Part shown: piece by piece, positions 44,695-56,030 of the stretch
Position numbering within the stretch: position 1 is the first letter of the stretch
How the letters are laid out: every line of letters starts with the position of its first letter
Assembly: GCA_030674185.1 (NCBI GenBank)
Contig: CM060307.1
Span: 49,130,383 to 49,194,382 of the forward strand
Origin: Monoplex corrugatus
Taxonomy: Eukaryota; Mollusca; Gastropoda; Littorinimorpha; Ranellidae
Direction: 5' to 3'
DNA: 64,000 nt
Made by a program: the position numbers and the translations under genes
Notes under the pieces: generated by a model
What the model was told of the DNA's origin: nothing
Seen by the model: only the letters and a program-made list of their open reading frames with translations
The model's database searches: none

Positions 44695-45310
44695 CCCTAC
44701 CGCATGGTGCTGGCGATCATGGCCCTCCATACGAATCTATCTTTTGTCGCTGCAAATTCATCTCCCAACCTTTTTCTTCATCCACTCCACAAGTCTGTCC
44801 AGTATTTTCTCCCTAAGTCCACTTTGTGCTCTTTTTGCCTCTTCTTTTCATGTTGTGACTACGTACTCTAATTTCTTTTGCCTCATAAAATGTCCTATAA
44901 ATGTTGCCCGTCCTTCCCCAATCCTATCCGTTAATATTCTTTTTGTGTTTGCCTCTTTCAAGACTGTCTCGTTTGTTTTCTTTGCTCTCCATATAACTTA
45001 ACATTCTTCTTAGAAGCTACATTTCAGCTGCCTCAATCTTGTTGACTTTGCGTGTTGACTGTCCACGCTTCGCATCTGTACAACATCATCGGTTCTATTT
45101 AACACTGAAGAACTCTCCCAGGTGTCGTCAAGAACGCTGAATGCTTTCTTTGCCTGTCCAGCTCTGCTGGCCATCTCCAAAGTGCATCCGCCGCCTGGTG
45201 AGATGACTGGATGACATGGTAGTTGGTGAAAGACAAGAAATCCCCTCATGCAGAGTGACGGTAGATGGCACAGCATGATGGGACTGCTTAAAGGGTTTGA
45301 ATGTCTGGGA
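44695..45310 (-). pseudogene. LINE C-terminal relic (family A)
   Basis: The minus strand, in broken frames, carries GGCTLEMASRAGQAKKAFSV (about 45160-45220), then NKIEAAEM and LLRRMLS, then NKRDSLE and, at the far end, the tail that matches 21440-21548. The order equals that in 63539-64000. Many stops and frameshifts; non-functional. Confidence 0.75.
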
Positions 45311-45744
45311 GCAGTCATCTCACCAGTTCCCCCAAATACAATACAAATACACAGTGGAATTGTACCAGAGCCGTGTCCTTTTCACTCCACTTTAAGGTTC
45401 AGAATGATGGAGGATGACAGAGGATGACCTTATCAAGCTGTCAACCCTACACACAAGAAACGTTTTGAAGAATCAGAGGAATCAACTAGCCTAACACTAT
45501 CTCCAACCAGTAACTACTCGAAGACAGAAGAATCACATTATCCAGACAGCCCTTCACTGGACATAACAATGAAAACAATGACTACAGTAAGGAGCCAAAA
45601 TTTGATTCAAGATTCAAATCAAGGCACGCACTCCCATTCACCAAAGCAATCGCCAACAACGACCAAACCTCCAGGACACAAACACACGCAAACTGGGGTG
45701 GTGGGTGGGGTGGGGAACAGGACAGGAGTAGGGCAGCCGTCATC
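45311..45744. other. no gene recognised
   Basis: Ordinary composition, no repeat detected; ends in a G-rich stretch near 45697. Confidence 0.45.
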
Positions 45745-45860
45745 TTCTGTTTCACGCACACACGCACGCGCACACACACACACTCACACCACGCATGCAC
45801 ACGAACGCACTCACACATACGCACACGCACGCATGTACACACGCACACACACACACACCG
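45745..45860. repeat. (CA)n imperfect microsatellite
   Basis: CA with CG interruptions. Confidence 0.93.
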
Positions 45861-45999
45861 TCTAATATCACTTATAGTGAAAAGACGTTAAATCAAAGAA
45901 CGAACGAACACACGATGCTAAGTTAGAGTACACCCAAGCCTGTTCGACAAATTACCCTTGACCCAAGCTGTCTTCTCTATCACTTTTTTTCCACAAAGA

Positions 46000-46325
46000 C
46001 CCCAGAAAGACAAGAAGACTAACTGGGTCTCAAGGGAAGGGAATTGAGAAGTAAACCTTTACTTCCAATACCGATAGTTTTTTGCCAGGTCAGCTGGGCG
46101 AATGTCTGCTTTTCACGACTTTCAACTGCCGTGGATTCTTAAGGGTGCGCAGGACAGAAGGTACACGAGTTCGGTTCGTTTTTGGTCCCCTTCTGAAGGA
46201 CTAGATGTCCAGTTTGATTTTCCGGTCAAACTAAGGAGAAAAGACGACGCCTCTTACGGTAAACGAACCCTGAAGCCGCGAATTGTTATTGACAGGCGAA
46301 CGTCTTAACCATTCTGCCACGTTTT
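46000..46325 (-). repeat. tSINE copy, diverged
   Basis: Minus-strand copy with head TGGCAGAATGGTTAAGACG and B box AGGGTTCGTTTACC; body recognisable by TGAAAGTCGTGAAAAG and the end block GGTCTCAAGGGAAGGG. Same family as 17285-17585, 18392 and 23280. Confidence 0.7.
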
Positions 46326-47018
46326 TACTCGAAGGAAAAGACGAAAGACGAAGACCAAGGATATCATGGCACGAACAGAACAAGGAGATCTCAAGGCCCT
46401 GACGGACATACACAGGCCGACTCAGAACAGAGGAGGGGAGGATCTTCAATGTTCTAGATGCCAACGATGTATTGGGCCGAGTCAGTTCGTCATAAGATGG
46501 AGAATAGATTGGCTCAGCCATCACAATGCTGGTCCCTAGAAAAGTTGAGATCCTCACCATCTCACTACCCCTCTAGCAACCCCTCCCCCTTCCTCTATCC
46601 ATCCCATCCCACCCACCGCCACTTTTCAGTTTTGGTCTAGTTACTTACTGGGTCTTCATGAAGATCGGACGAGATGGACCAGACGGCGGAGGAAGGTGTA
46701 AATGACGCCTTGTGGTGTCTTGGGGTGTTGACATGGTGTCCTGGATGTGCGGGGCTTTTTGTCCACTGAAGGCACAGTGAAGGAGGATCACAGTTTCTGT
46801 CACCTTTCTGTTGACACAGGAACTTTTATTAGAATGTATAACAATAATTATGATTCACAATATTCTGGTCAGGTAGAAAGAAACTAGGGAGAGCTAGACA
46901 ACAGAAGGTCTTCAGAGAAGTAACCCCCTTTAGACAAGTGTTTCGGCCCTGAACTTACACTCTCGGGGGGCCGGGCACATCCAGGTCATGACTCATGGAT
47001 GCCCTTCTGCTGTTGTCT
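46326..47018. other. no gene recognised; short bridge-like piece
   Basis: GGTCCCTAGAAAAGTTGAGA ... CACTACCCCTCTAGC at 46530-46580 resembles the bridge of the composite at 18392. The rest is unassigned. Confidence 0.45.
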
Positions 47019-47125
47019 TTTTTTTTTTTTTTTTTTCCCCCACGCCGGGGAGCGAACCTGGGCGATTCTGCGCTTCAGAAATGCGGTACGCGGTTTTACC
47101 AATGTGCTAACGGGGCACACATCAT
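47019..47125 (-). repeat. tRNA-like sequence followed by poly(A), at the 3' end of a LINE
   Basis: On the minus strand: CCCCGTTAGCACATTGGTAA (A-box-like), CCCAGGTTCGCTCCCCGGCG (T-arm/B-box-like), then about 20 A. Acceptor pairing is poor. It lies directly downstream of the truncated LINE at 47126-48600, either as that LINE's own 3' end or as a separate small retroposon. Confidence 0.6.
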
Positions 47126-48600
47126 CTGTAGGGAATTTAATCCTTATGAAGTCCACTTTGGTTCCTCCTTGCCCAGATCCAGCTTGAGCTCCTTTCTGCT
47201 GCCTCTGCATCGCTTTAAGGGCTCTAGTCCTCTTCTTCCAGAAATGGCGAGTTGTTTCATGAGATCATAAGCGAGGTGCCCACAAACCCTCTTGCCCCGA
47301 CCTCTATGGCGAAGATTTTGACCCGCAGACCTGCTTTCTTCAGGGTGCTGGCAAGACCGGCGTATTTTTCGGTCTTGTAGATATGTGCTTCTTCCATTCT
47401 GCTTTCGTATGGCACAGTGAGTTCTATCAGAATCACTTGTTTCGAGGAGTCAGAGTGGAGAGCGATGTCTGGTCTCATGCCTGTCTTGCTGATGACATCT
47501 GGGTAATTTCTCCACTCTGGGAGGTCTGCTGTACACTCCCAGTCGACTGCTCCATCCAGAAGACCCTTTGGCAATGTGCTGGTTGTCATAGCAATTTCGG
47601 GCCAGACATGTTTCCCTCCTGCTTTGTAGAACGTTGTCATAGCAATTGGTGCGTTTGGGTCATGGTTTTTTCGCTAACCACGTCTGTGATCACTTTCAGA
47701 ACTTGGTTGTGCCTCCATGTATACCTTCCTTGGGCTAGCGCTACTTTGCAAGAGCTTAGGACATGTTCCACTGTTGTTTTCTTCTGACAGAGCGGACATG
47801 CTGGGTCATCTGATTTTCCCCATTTCACTAAGTTTGCATTCGAGGGGAGCAGGTCATATACAGATCTGAGGAGGAAGCTTATCCTTAGAGGAGCCATGTG
47901 CCACATATCGTTCCAGCTGAGACTTCTTTGGAGTGCACTGTCCCATGTTGTCCATTGCCCCTGTTGACCTTGCTGGACTGCCTTCTGCACTCTTTTGACA
48001 TCATCTTCTTTCTTCAGCTCCTGTATGACCATGTCTGTTTTTTCCTTCCCTTTGGCTTTGGACCACCACTGCATTTTTGTTGCTCCCAGTCCCTGTCTGT
48101 TGGTTTGCGTGTGTCCAATTATTTCTTTGATGCTGAGGTTTCTCTTGGCATTGTTTACAGCCTCTTGGACTTTCCATTTTCTGCCAGTTCTCAGCTTTGG
48201 CTGAACTGATCTCACGATATTGTCTTCCGATTCCTCCAGCATGCTCAACAATCTTGCTTTTCCAACTTTGTATTCCTCCACTATGGATTTGAGAGGTAGC
48301 TTCAGCATTGCTTGACGACAGTAGAATGCAACATCAGTGAGACCAGGTGGGACACCGAGCCATTTTCTTGTGTATTTGTTGATTTTGGCTTCCATTGCTT
48401 CCACTGTGCTGGTGCAAATGTCATAGATTAGCAGTGGCCACAGCAGCTTTGGTATCAGCGTGAACTGTAGACACCAGACTTTGTATTTGCCTGGCAGTCC
48501 GCAGTTATCTATTTTCTTCAGGCCTTCTGCTGTTTGCTTGGTTTCACATCCCCTTTGTGTGTCTTTCAGGGAGTCATCATACCATCTTCCGAGACTTTTT
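47126..48600 (-). pseudogene. LINE with restriction-like endonuclease (R2-type group), 5'-truncated
   Basis: C-terminal half of an RLE-class non-LTR retrotransposon protein. In order on the minus strand: KSLGRWYDDSLKD (about 48590), LPGKYKVWCLQF, RKWLGVPPGL, a CCHC zinc knuckle (C-x2-C-x7-H-x4-C, CPLCQKKTTVEH), the RHN motif typical of this class, then RPDIAL and VILIELTVPYE, which fit the PD-(D/E) endonuclease residues. A frameshift at about 47640 separates knuckle and endonuclease, and others lie near 47255. The reverse transcriptase core is missing. RLE-class elements nick DNA with this domain to prime reverse transcription; this copy is dead. Confidence 0.85.
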
Positions 48601-48626
48601 ACTGGTCATATATTTGTTGTGGGCAT

Positions 48627-49001
48627 TGACTAGGGGGGTGGGGGGTGGGGTCTGTCATGTGAGACGAGTTTATACAGAACGGCTAGTTGGGTTGTGATTC
48701 ACAGCTTTAATTATTCATTTATTTACTTTATATATATGTTCCTTTTGAAGGTAAGATGGACACATACGCGTTCATTTACATGTAACCAAGATTACTCCAG
48801 TGGTAGGCTGATAAAATACCAGTAAAAAATATAGACTAGGTAAAACAGTCTAGGTAGGGCCTCAGGACCTGGCCAGCTCATGGGTATGTGCAGGCTTGAG
48901 GCATGTGCCGCGGTAACCATACACGTGGCACCTGTGACGTTAGTGCATATAGAATTCATTCCGAGCGCGGAGACATCTTGAGAAACTGAAACTGAAACTG
49001 A
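48627..49001 (-). repeat. F375 full-length copy, reverse orientation
   Basis: Reverse complement of 16517-16892 along its full length, including CATTGACT with a G-run, CAGAACGGCTAGTTGGGTTG, AATTATTCATTTATTTACTT and the terminal GAAACTGAAACTGAAAC. Confidence 0.85.
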
Positions 49002-49003
49002 AA

Positions 49004-49163
49004 CGAACACATACAGGTGAATGGACCATTAATTAAGGCAGAAAATGAGAGGTAGAAATAACAGACAGCAAAGGAACAACCAGAAACAGAGTGACAGAAA
49101 AGAGGACATTTCTAGCACAGAATTTCCAGAAGGTGGGGATAATATTTATACTACTAGAGCCAT
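49004..49163 (+). repeat. R540 copy F, 3' part only
   Basis: Contains AACACATACAGGTGAATGGA, GGCAGAAAATGA, TTTCTAGCACAGAATTTCCA and TGGGGATAATATTTATACT. It starts exactly where F375 ends. Just beyond it, AGAGCCATACCAGGGCTAAC resembles the start of R540. Confidence 0.75.
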
Positions 49164-49579
49164 ACCAGGGCTAACACCACGTAAAAAACGACACCCAGGT
49201 GAAATAAAAAGACAACAGTTAAAATGTCATGTCTGCCATTAACCTTGCAAGTCTAAAATACGTTTAAAGAAAGATACTTACCCTGTCCAAAGTTCACAGA
49301 GCTGATGTATTAGCTGATTTGATTTCCACATTGGGCCTTTTCAACCGCCCGTTGACACTTCTAAATGGTCCAGTGAATAAATACAAATGAATGAATAAAT
49401 AAGTAAGTAAATAACGGCACTGGTTTCTTTTCACTGCTGGCACTAGTCATTGCAGAGCTCAAATGTGATTGACTTTTGAAAGTCCAACAGTTCAGAAATT
49501 CAAACTCATGGATGATATGAATTCACGTGACGGACAAGCAATTCCACGTGCAGTTTGTGCAGTTGTAGCACGTTTGTGC
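49164..49579. other. no gene recognised
   Basis: AT-rich sequence, short AAAT/GAAT run near 49373-49410. Confidence 0.5.
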
Positions 49580-49599
49580 GTGCGTGCGTGCGTGCGTGT

Positions 49600-49647
<48 letters not shown>

Positions 49648-49841
49648 AGGGAGGGCGTGTGTGGGCGTGTGTGTATGTATGTGCGTGTGTCTATGCCTGT
49701 GAGTGACTGGGTGGGTGAATGTGTGCGTATGTGTGTATGTGTGTGTGTGTATGTGTATGTGTGTATGTGTGTGTGTAAGTGTGTGTGTGTATGTGCATGT
49801 GTGTCTATGTGTATATGTGTATGTGTGTGTGTGTGTGTTTG

Positions 49842-49875
<34 letters not shown>

Positions 49876-49960
49876 CGTGCGTGTATGTGTGTATGTGTGT
49901 GTGTGCGTGTGTGTGTGTGTGTGTGTGTATGTGTGTGTGTGTGTGGTGGTGGTGGTGGTC
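49580..49960. repeat. (TG)n imperfect microsatellite, copy 1 of a duplicated tract
   Basis: TG repeats containing the non-repetitive core TATGCCTGTGAGTGACTGGG (49693) that recurs at 50623. Confidence 0.95.
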
Positions 49961-49989
49961 ATTGATTTAATGTCTATTCACTTAAGTGA

Positions 49990-50268
49990 TTTTAGACAAA
50001 AAAACAAAACAAAACAAAACAAAAAAAACCCAAAAAAAACAACAACAAACAAACAAACAAACAAACAAAAAAATAAATAAAACATAATAATTGATAACAA
50101 TGATAATAATGATAAATAAATGATAAATAAAAGATGAAACAAAATAGATAAATAAATGAACAAAAAACCCCCAAAAAACCCCCCAAAAAACCGAAGCGAT
50201 GTTGGGAAGGGGAGTAGAAATAGGAAGGGTAAATGCAGGTGTTTACGTGTAATCAAATCTTGGTTTAA

Positions 50269-50319
<51 letters not shown>

Positions 50320-50345
50320 AAATAAACATGAAAAAAAAAAAGTTC
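49990..50345. repeat. A-rich low-complexity: (AAAAC)n, (AAAC)n, AAAT and poly(A)
   Basis: AAAAC and AAAC repeats to about 50080, AAT-rich to 50190, and a poly(A) run of about 48 at 50270-50317. Confidence 0.93.
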
Positions 50346-50545
50346 AAGTTTAAATTCATATTACTTTTAGCCCACTCGAGCATAACCCCCCCCCCCCCCC
50401 CAAACATATTCGGGCTGAAGCCATGTGAAAAACAAGTAAGAAGCAAGGACAATGCAAATGTCGGAGGAAAGCATAAACATGACAAATGAAGTAGCATACT
50501 ACAACAAATATTACAATAAACTAGCTAACTGTAACTATAACTGTA
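50346..50545. other. short spacer with a C-run
   Basis: A run of C at 50386-50401; nothing else recognised. Confidence 0.6.
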
Positions 50546-50546
50546 A

Positions 50547-50621
<75 letters not shown>

Positions 50622-50724
50622 TATGCCTGTGAGTGACTGGGTGGGTGAATGTGTGCATATGTGTGTATATGTGTGTGTGTGTGTATGTATGTGTGTGTCT
50701 CTGTGTGTATGTATGTGTGTGGTT

Positions 50725-50774
<50 letters not shown>

Positions 50775-50840
50775 TATGTATGTGTATGCGTGCGTGTGTG
50801 TGAGTATGTATGTGTATGCGTGCGTGTGTGCGCGTGTGCG
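50546..50840. repeat. (TG)n microsatellite, copy 2 of the duplicated tract
   Basis: Pure TG to about 50619, then the same core as 49693, then TG with TGTA and TGCG interruptions. Confidence 0.95.
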
Positions 50841-50936
50841 AGTCTATGTGTGTGCATGAGCGTACGTGGTAATGTGTGTACACGTCTGTTTATCAAGTCA
50901 ACACACTTAACACATTTTCCCCAGCAGCAATGGCAA

Positions 50937-50945
50937 ATAAATGAA

Positions 50946-50992
<47 letters not shown>

Positions 50993-51765
50993 ACAGATAA
51001 ATAAATCAATAAACAAATGAATGAATAAATAAATTAATGAATAATAAACAAACAAACAAACAAATAACAAAACATTAATGAATGAATGAATAAATAAATA
51101 GATAAATTAATCAATTGATAAATAAATAAATAGATAAATAAATACATGAATAAAGAAACAAATAAGTAAATGAATAAATAAAAAATAACTGAATAAATCA
51201 ATAAACAAATAAGCAAGCAAATAGATAAATAAGCAAGGCAAGAAATAGATAAATGATAAATAAATAGATAAATAAATAAATAAATAAATGAATAAATAAA
51301 TAAATGAATAAACATAAATAAATAAATAAACAAAAAAAATAAATGATGAAGAAATAATAAATCAATAAGTAATAAATGAATAAATAAACAAATAAATAAA
51401 TGATGAATGAATAAATAAATGAATGAATCAATGAATAAATAAATAAATAGATAAATAAGCAAATAAATAAATGAGTAAATAAACAAATGAGTAAATGAAT
51501 AAATAGAGAATAACTGAATAAATCAATAAACCAATAAACAAAGAAACAAAGAAACAAATGAATAGATGAGTCAATAAATAGATAAATGATAAATAAAAAG
51601 GAATAAATAAATAAACAGATAGATAAATAAATAGATAGATAAAATAAATAAATAAATAAATAAATAAATAAACGAATAAATAAATAAATAGATAGAGAAA
51701 TGAATGAATGAATGAATGAATGAATGAATGAATGAATGAATGAATGAATGAATGAAAAGAAAGTC
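50937..51765. repeat. (AAAT)n / (GAAT)n tetranucleotide tract
   Basis: About 830 bp of AAAT with GAAT, AGAT and AAAC variants; ends in a pure GAAT run at 51696-51755. Ile/Tyr/Leu/Phe frames on the minus strand are artefacts. Confidence 0.96.
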
Positions 51766-51929
51766 TGCAGAGTACTGTATTGAGTTCTGCATCACACTGA
51801 TCAGTGCACCAAGTTGAAGCACCAAACAAGATGGTGTTGCTTCTTGTACAACTAATGCGTAGCGTTACTGGGTTTTAGCTCAACCCCCTCCCCTCCCCCA
51901 ACACACACACACACACACACACACGAGTG

Positions 51930-52255
51930 TCTTTGCGTAGACATACCATTAGACACCGATATTACTGGAAGTCATTTGGAACCGAGCGTCTAGTCAAAAG
52001 TAATAACATCATGAAGACCCTTTTTAGCCACACAATATGTCAGTCTGTGTTACCAACTAATAAAATCTTACCAAAAAATACTGATTTCAGTTTTCACGTC
52101 TGAAGTTCGCCCTGAAAACGTTGGCGTAAAAGCTTTTCTTTTCTGTCTTTAGTTAGAACAAATATGAAATCCTTTCTGATAATTATAACAGCGCCGGATC
52201 AGCGCTATAACTTCGCGAAAAAACAAACAAACAAACAAACAAACAAACAAAACAA
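51930..52255 (+). repeat. diverged partial copy of the 1.17-kb unit body
   Basis: Weak but ordered similarity to about 13268-13660: GTAGACATACCATTAGACA, GAAGTCATTTGGAACC, ATCATGAAGACCC and finally ATCAGCGCTATAAC, the R540 start. It ends in an (ACAA)n run at 52221-52250. Confidence 0.55.
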
Positions 52256-52361
52256 GCAAAAAGAACCCCATCATTTCTTTACCCAGACATAACAACTTTT
52301 TCTGACGTGCCAGCGTTGGTGTTGGAGACGGGAGTTTTTTTTAAGGATATTCATCACACTC

Positions 52362-52485
52362 ATATGCGCTTCACCCACATCTGCTGGCAGTCATCTAGCA
52401 GATTCCTTGAGCCTGCACAAAACCCTGCGTGCTGGCAAGGTCTTGAAATGAGGAGGAGAGAGATGGGATCTATGAAACACCAAGC
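52362..52485 (+). repeat. dispersed repeat shared with 16048-16178
   Basis: TATGCGCTTC, GAGCCTGCACAAAACCCT, GGCAAGGTCTTGAAA and TATGAAACACCAAGCTGACA in order. Confidence 0.7.
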
Positions 52486-52499
52486 TGACACCAACAGAA

Positions 52500-53325
52500 T
52501 GATGGAAACAGAGAAAGAAGGAGAAGAACATAAAGAAAGAAAGAGAGAAGGAAAGAAAGAAATAAAAAAAATGAGAGAAAGAAAGAAATGAAAGAAAAGA
52601 AAAAGAAAGAAAGAAAGAAAGAAAAAAGAAAGAAAGAAAAGAAAAGAAAGAAAAAAGAAAAGAAAGAAGGAAAGAAAAGAAAGAAAGAATGACTCAAAGA
52701 AAGAGAGAAAGAAAAGAATGAAAGAACGAAGATGAAGAAAGAAAGAAAAGAAAGGAACAAAAAAGAAAGAAAGAAGAAGAAAGACAACAAAAGAAAGAAA
52801 TAAAGATATTAAGAAAATAAAAACGAGAGAAGAATGAATGAAAGAGAGAAAGAAAGAAAGGAAGAAAAAGAGAGAAAGAAAGACAGAAAGAAAAGAAAGA
52901 ACAGAAAGGTAAGAAAGAAAATTAGGAAGAGAGAAAAAAGAAAGTAAAAAAAGAGAGGAAAGAAAGGAAAGAAAGAAAAGAAAGAAAAGAAAAAGGAAGA
53001 AAAATAAAAAAGAAAGAAAGAAAGAAAAGAAAGAAAGCAAGACAAAAGGAAATGAATGGAAAGAAAGAACAGAAAGAGTGAAAAAAAGTAAAGAAAGAAA
53101 GAAAGAAAGAAGAGAAAGAAAGGAAAGAAAGAAAGAAAAAAGAAGAGAAAGAAAGTAAAGAAAGAAAGAAAGAAGAAGAGGAAAGAAAGGAAAGAAAGAA
53201 AAAAGAAGAGAAAGAAAGTAAAGAAAGAAAGAAAGAAAAGAAAGAAAGGAAAGAAAGAAAAAAAGAAGAGAAAGAAAGTAAAGAAAGAAAGAAAGAACAG
53301 AAAGAAAGGAAAGAAAGAAAGAATC
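52500..53325. repeat. (AAAG)n purine tract
   Basis: About 820 bp of AAAG with GGAA and AAAAG variants; the top strand is almost pure purine. A Phe/Leu/Ser frame on the minus strand is an artefact. Confidence 0.96.
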
Positions 53326-53339
53326 AGCCCGCGTGCAGC

Positions 53340-53533
53340 GTTACAGTCCATTTCAGTCTCTGTCTCTCTGTGTGTCTCTCTCTGTCTCTCTGTGTCTCTG
53401 CCTCTCTCTCTCTCTGTCTCTCTCTCCGTCTCTCTCTGTCTCTGTCTCTGTCTCTCTGTCTCCGTCTCTCTCTTTTTCTGTCTCTCTCTTTGTCTCTGTC
53501 TCTCTGTCTGTCTGTCTGTCTGTGTGTGTGTGT

Positions 53534-53570
<37 letters not shown>

Positions 53571-53594
53571 TGTGTGTGTGTGAGTGTGTGAATG

Positions 53595-53636
<42 letters not shown>

Positions 53637-53743
53637 GTGTGCATGCGTGCGTGTGTGCGAGCGCGCGCGCGTGTGTGTATGTGTGTGTATGCGCGCATAT
53701 GTGTCTATGTGTGTATGTGCGCGCTCGCGCGTGCGCGCGCACG

Positions 53744-53815
<72 letters not shown>

Positions 53816-53840
53816 TGTCTTTGCATGTATGTGTGTGTAA
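53340..53840. repeat. (TCTG/TC)n then (TG)n microsatellite
   Basis: TC and TCTG to about 53520, then TG with CG-rich interruptions to 53840, including a pure TG run at 53746-53812. Confidence 0.96.
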
Positions 53841-53974
53841 GAGGGGCGGATTTATCACTCAAAGATAGTAGCATTAGACCCTGTTAGATCTGTCCTATAA
53901 CGACTCCCTGTCAGTCTGTTATTCTACAAAAGCAAACAAACACTTCTTCTTCTTCTTCTTCTGCGTTCGCACGT

Positions 53975-56030
53975 TCACAATGTCAGTCCAGTCAGGGAGA
54001 CGAATGTTGTCGTGTCCTCCATGTCCTGTCGGCAGCCATAGAGCTTGGTGCGGAGGGGAGCTGCCGTCGGCCACACTTGTTCCCTCTGCTCTTGGAAGAG
54101 TGGGCAGATCTGAAGGATGTGTTCTGGTGTCTGTTCTTCCAGACCACAAGGACAGATAGGTGATGGGGCCAGCTTCATCTTCCTGAACAGGTGGGCATTC
54201 AGGCGACAGTGACCTGTTCTGAGCCTGAAGATCGCCACCTGCTGCAGACGGCTAAGGAGATGGTATGGATCCTTTGAGGTTGTTCTGCAGAAGGCTGCCT
54301 TCACAAGGGTCTTCTTCTCCCTGAAGCTAAGGCTTTTTTCTGGTTGTCTTCCTTTGGCTCCATCTTTGGCAAGCTGGTCTGCTGCTTCGTTTCCAGGTAT
54401 CCCACAATGGGCCGGAACCCACTGCAGGACCACACGTCGATGCTTGGCGACATCTTGCAGCTTTTCCATGAGATGTGGAAGTTTGTCCCCTGCAAGTGCT
54501 TCCAATACAGACTTTGCATCGGAGAGGAAGACAACTTGGGTGCAGTCGCTCTGAATGTCATGAATTAGAGCCGCTGCCTTCATAAGAGCCTCCACTTCTG
54601 CTGCATAGTTGGTGCAGTGTTTGCCAGTGGGTATCCCTGCTGTGATGACGTGTCCGTCAGGAGAGTTGATATGTACGCCCGCTCCTCCATCTGCCACAGC
54701 ATTGGTTGCCGAGCCATCCGTGTATACGTGAATCCAGGATTCTGCAGGATATTGCTCGTCGATCATGGTGAGTGTCAGAGTGCGTTTGACGCTGTCATCT
54801 TGGGACTCTCCTGGGGTAACTTGAGGGACTGAGGTGGTGATTTGGAGCAACTTGTAGTCGTTGTTCCAAGGTTGTGGTAGCAGGTCAGAGGTGTTTAGAG
54901 GAAGTGTTGTTGGTGTGTCAGCCAGGTGCACCCTGGCAAGCCGTCTAGTTTCGTGGAGGAAGCTGCTGCGTTTGAGACGGCTCTTGGTTGGTTGGTCCAT
55001 TCTCTGTCCCATTGGATGGTGTGGCAGAACCTTGATCTTCTCTGCCTGGACCAAGTTTTTCATGTCTCTTCTCTGCACCAGGGGCTGAATGGCAGCAACT
55101 TCCTCCATGGCCTGAATTGGTGTGGATCGCATTGATCCTGTGATGAGACGGAGTGCTTGGTTCTGGACTTTGTCCAGGGTCTGCAGATGGGTTTTGGCTG
55201 CTGTAGACCAGGCTGTAGAACCGTACTCAAGGTGGGGTCTGACCACTCCCTGGTACGTTTGCTTGAGCACCTTCTCGTTGGCTCCCCAGCTGGTTCCGGC
55301 CAGTTTGCGCAGGATGGCGAGCTTTTGTCTTGCTTTTCTTTCAGCTCTTTCGATGTGGGGCTTCCAGGTCTGCCGCTTGTCGAAGGTGACACCAAGGTAT
55401 GTAACTTCCTCATCTTTCTTCAATGGGGTGTCACCAAGTTTGATGGTGCCAGATTTCTGCTTGGATGACAGGGTGAAGAGTGCCATGGAGGACTTGTCTT
55501 TATTAATCGAGATGTTCCACTCTTCTGCCCATGCTGCCAGTTTGTCTGCTGCTAGCTGCATTCTGTAGGTGGCAGTGGTGGTGAACTCCTCCTTGCACCA
55601 TATCACCAGGTCATCCGCGTATAGTGCTGCATGGATGCCTTTTGGCAGATCTTTTATGAGGTCATTAATGAAGACCAAGAAGAGTGTGGGGGAGAGAACT
55701 CCACCTTGAGGGACTCCATGTCGCAAGAGAACTTTCTTGCCTTTGCGTCCGTTGACTGTGACTCGTGCTCTGCGGTTGTGGAGGTAGGCTTGGATCCACC
55801 GTAGCATATTGCCTCCAACTCCACATCTCTGCAGCTTCACCAAGAGGCCATCAGTCCAGACCTTGTCAAAGGCTTTCTGCAGGTCGATCCAGGCAGCAAA
55901 GACAACTTTCTGTTCCTGGAACGCGTCTTCAATTTCTTGGGAAAGGAAGGTGGCCTGGTCTTCTGTACTGTGAAAGCATCGGAATCCTGCTTGCTCCGGG
56001 ACCAGAATGTTCTGTCTCGAGATACCAGTA
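53975..56030 (-). pseudogene. I-type LINE polyprotein, RT core + RNase H + zinc knuckle (3' part)
   Basis: Copies element RNA into DNA at the target and degrades the RNA strand. Reads continuously from ILVPEQAGFRCFHST at about 56015 through the motif-A block DLQKAFDKVW, HGVPQGGVLSP, the catalytic YADD (55610-55621), then an RNase H domain with the acidic set in YTDGSA, AAEVEAL, FLSDAKS and WVPAHCGIPGNEAAD, then CPCG-x6-H-x4-C near the end. The first ATG of this open stretch (55843) is internal and not a real start. All catalytic residues visible are intact. The only defect in this part is the frameshift at its upstream edge. Confidence 0.9.
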
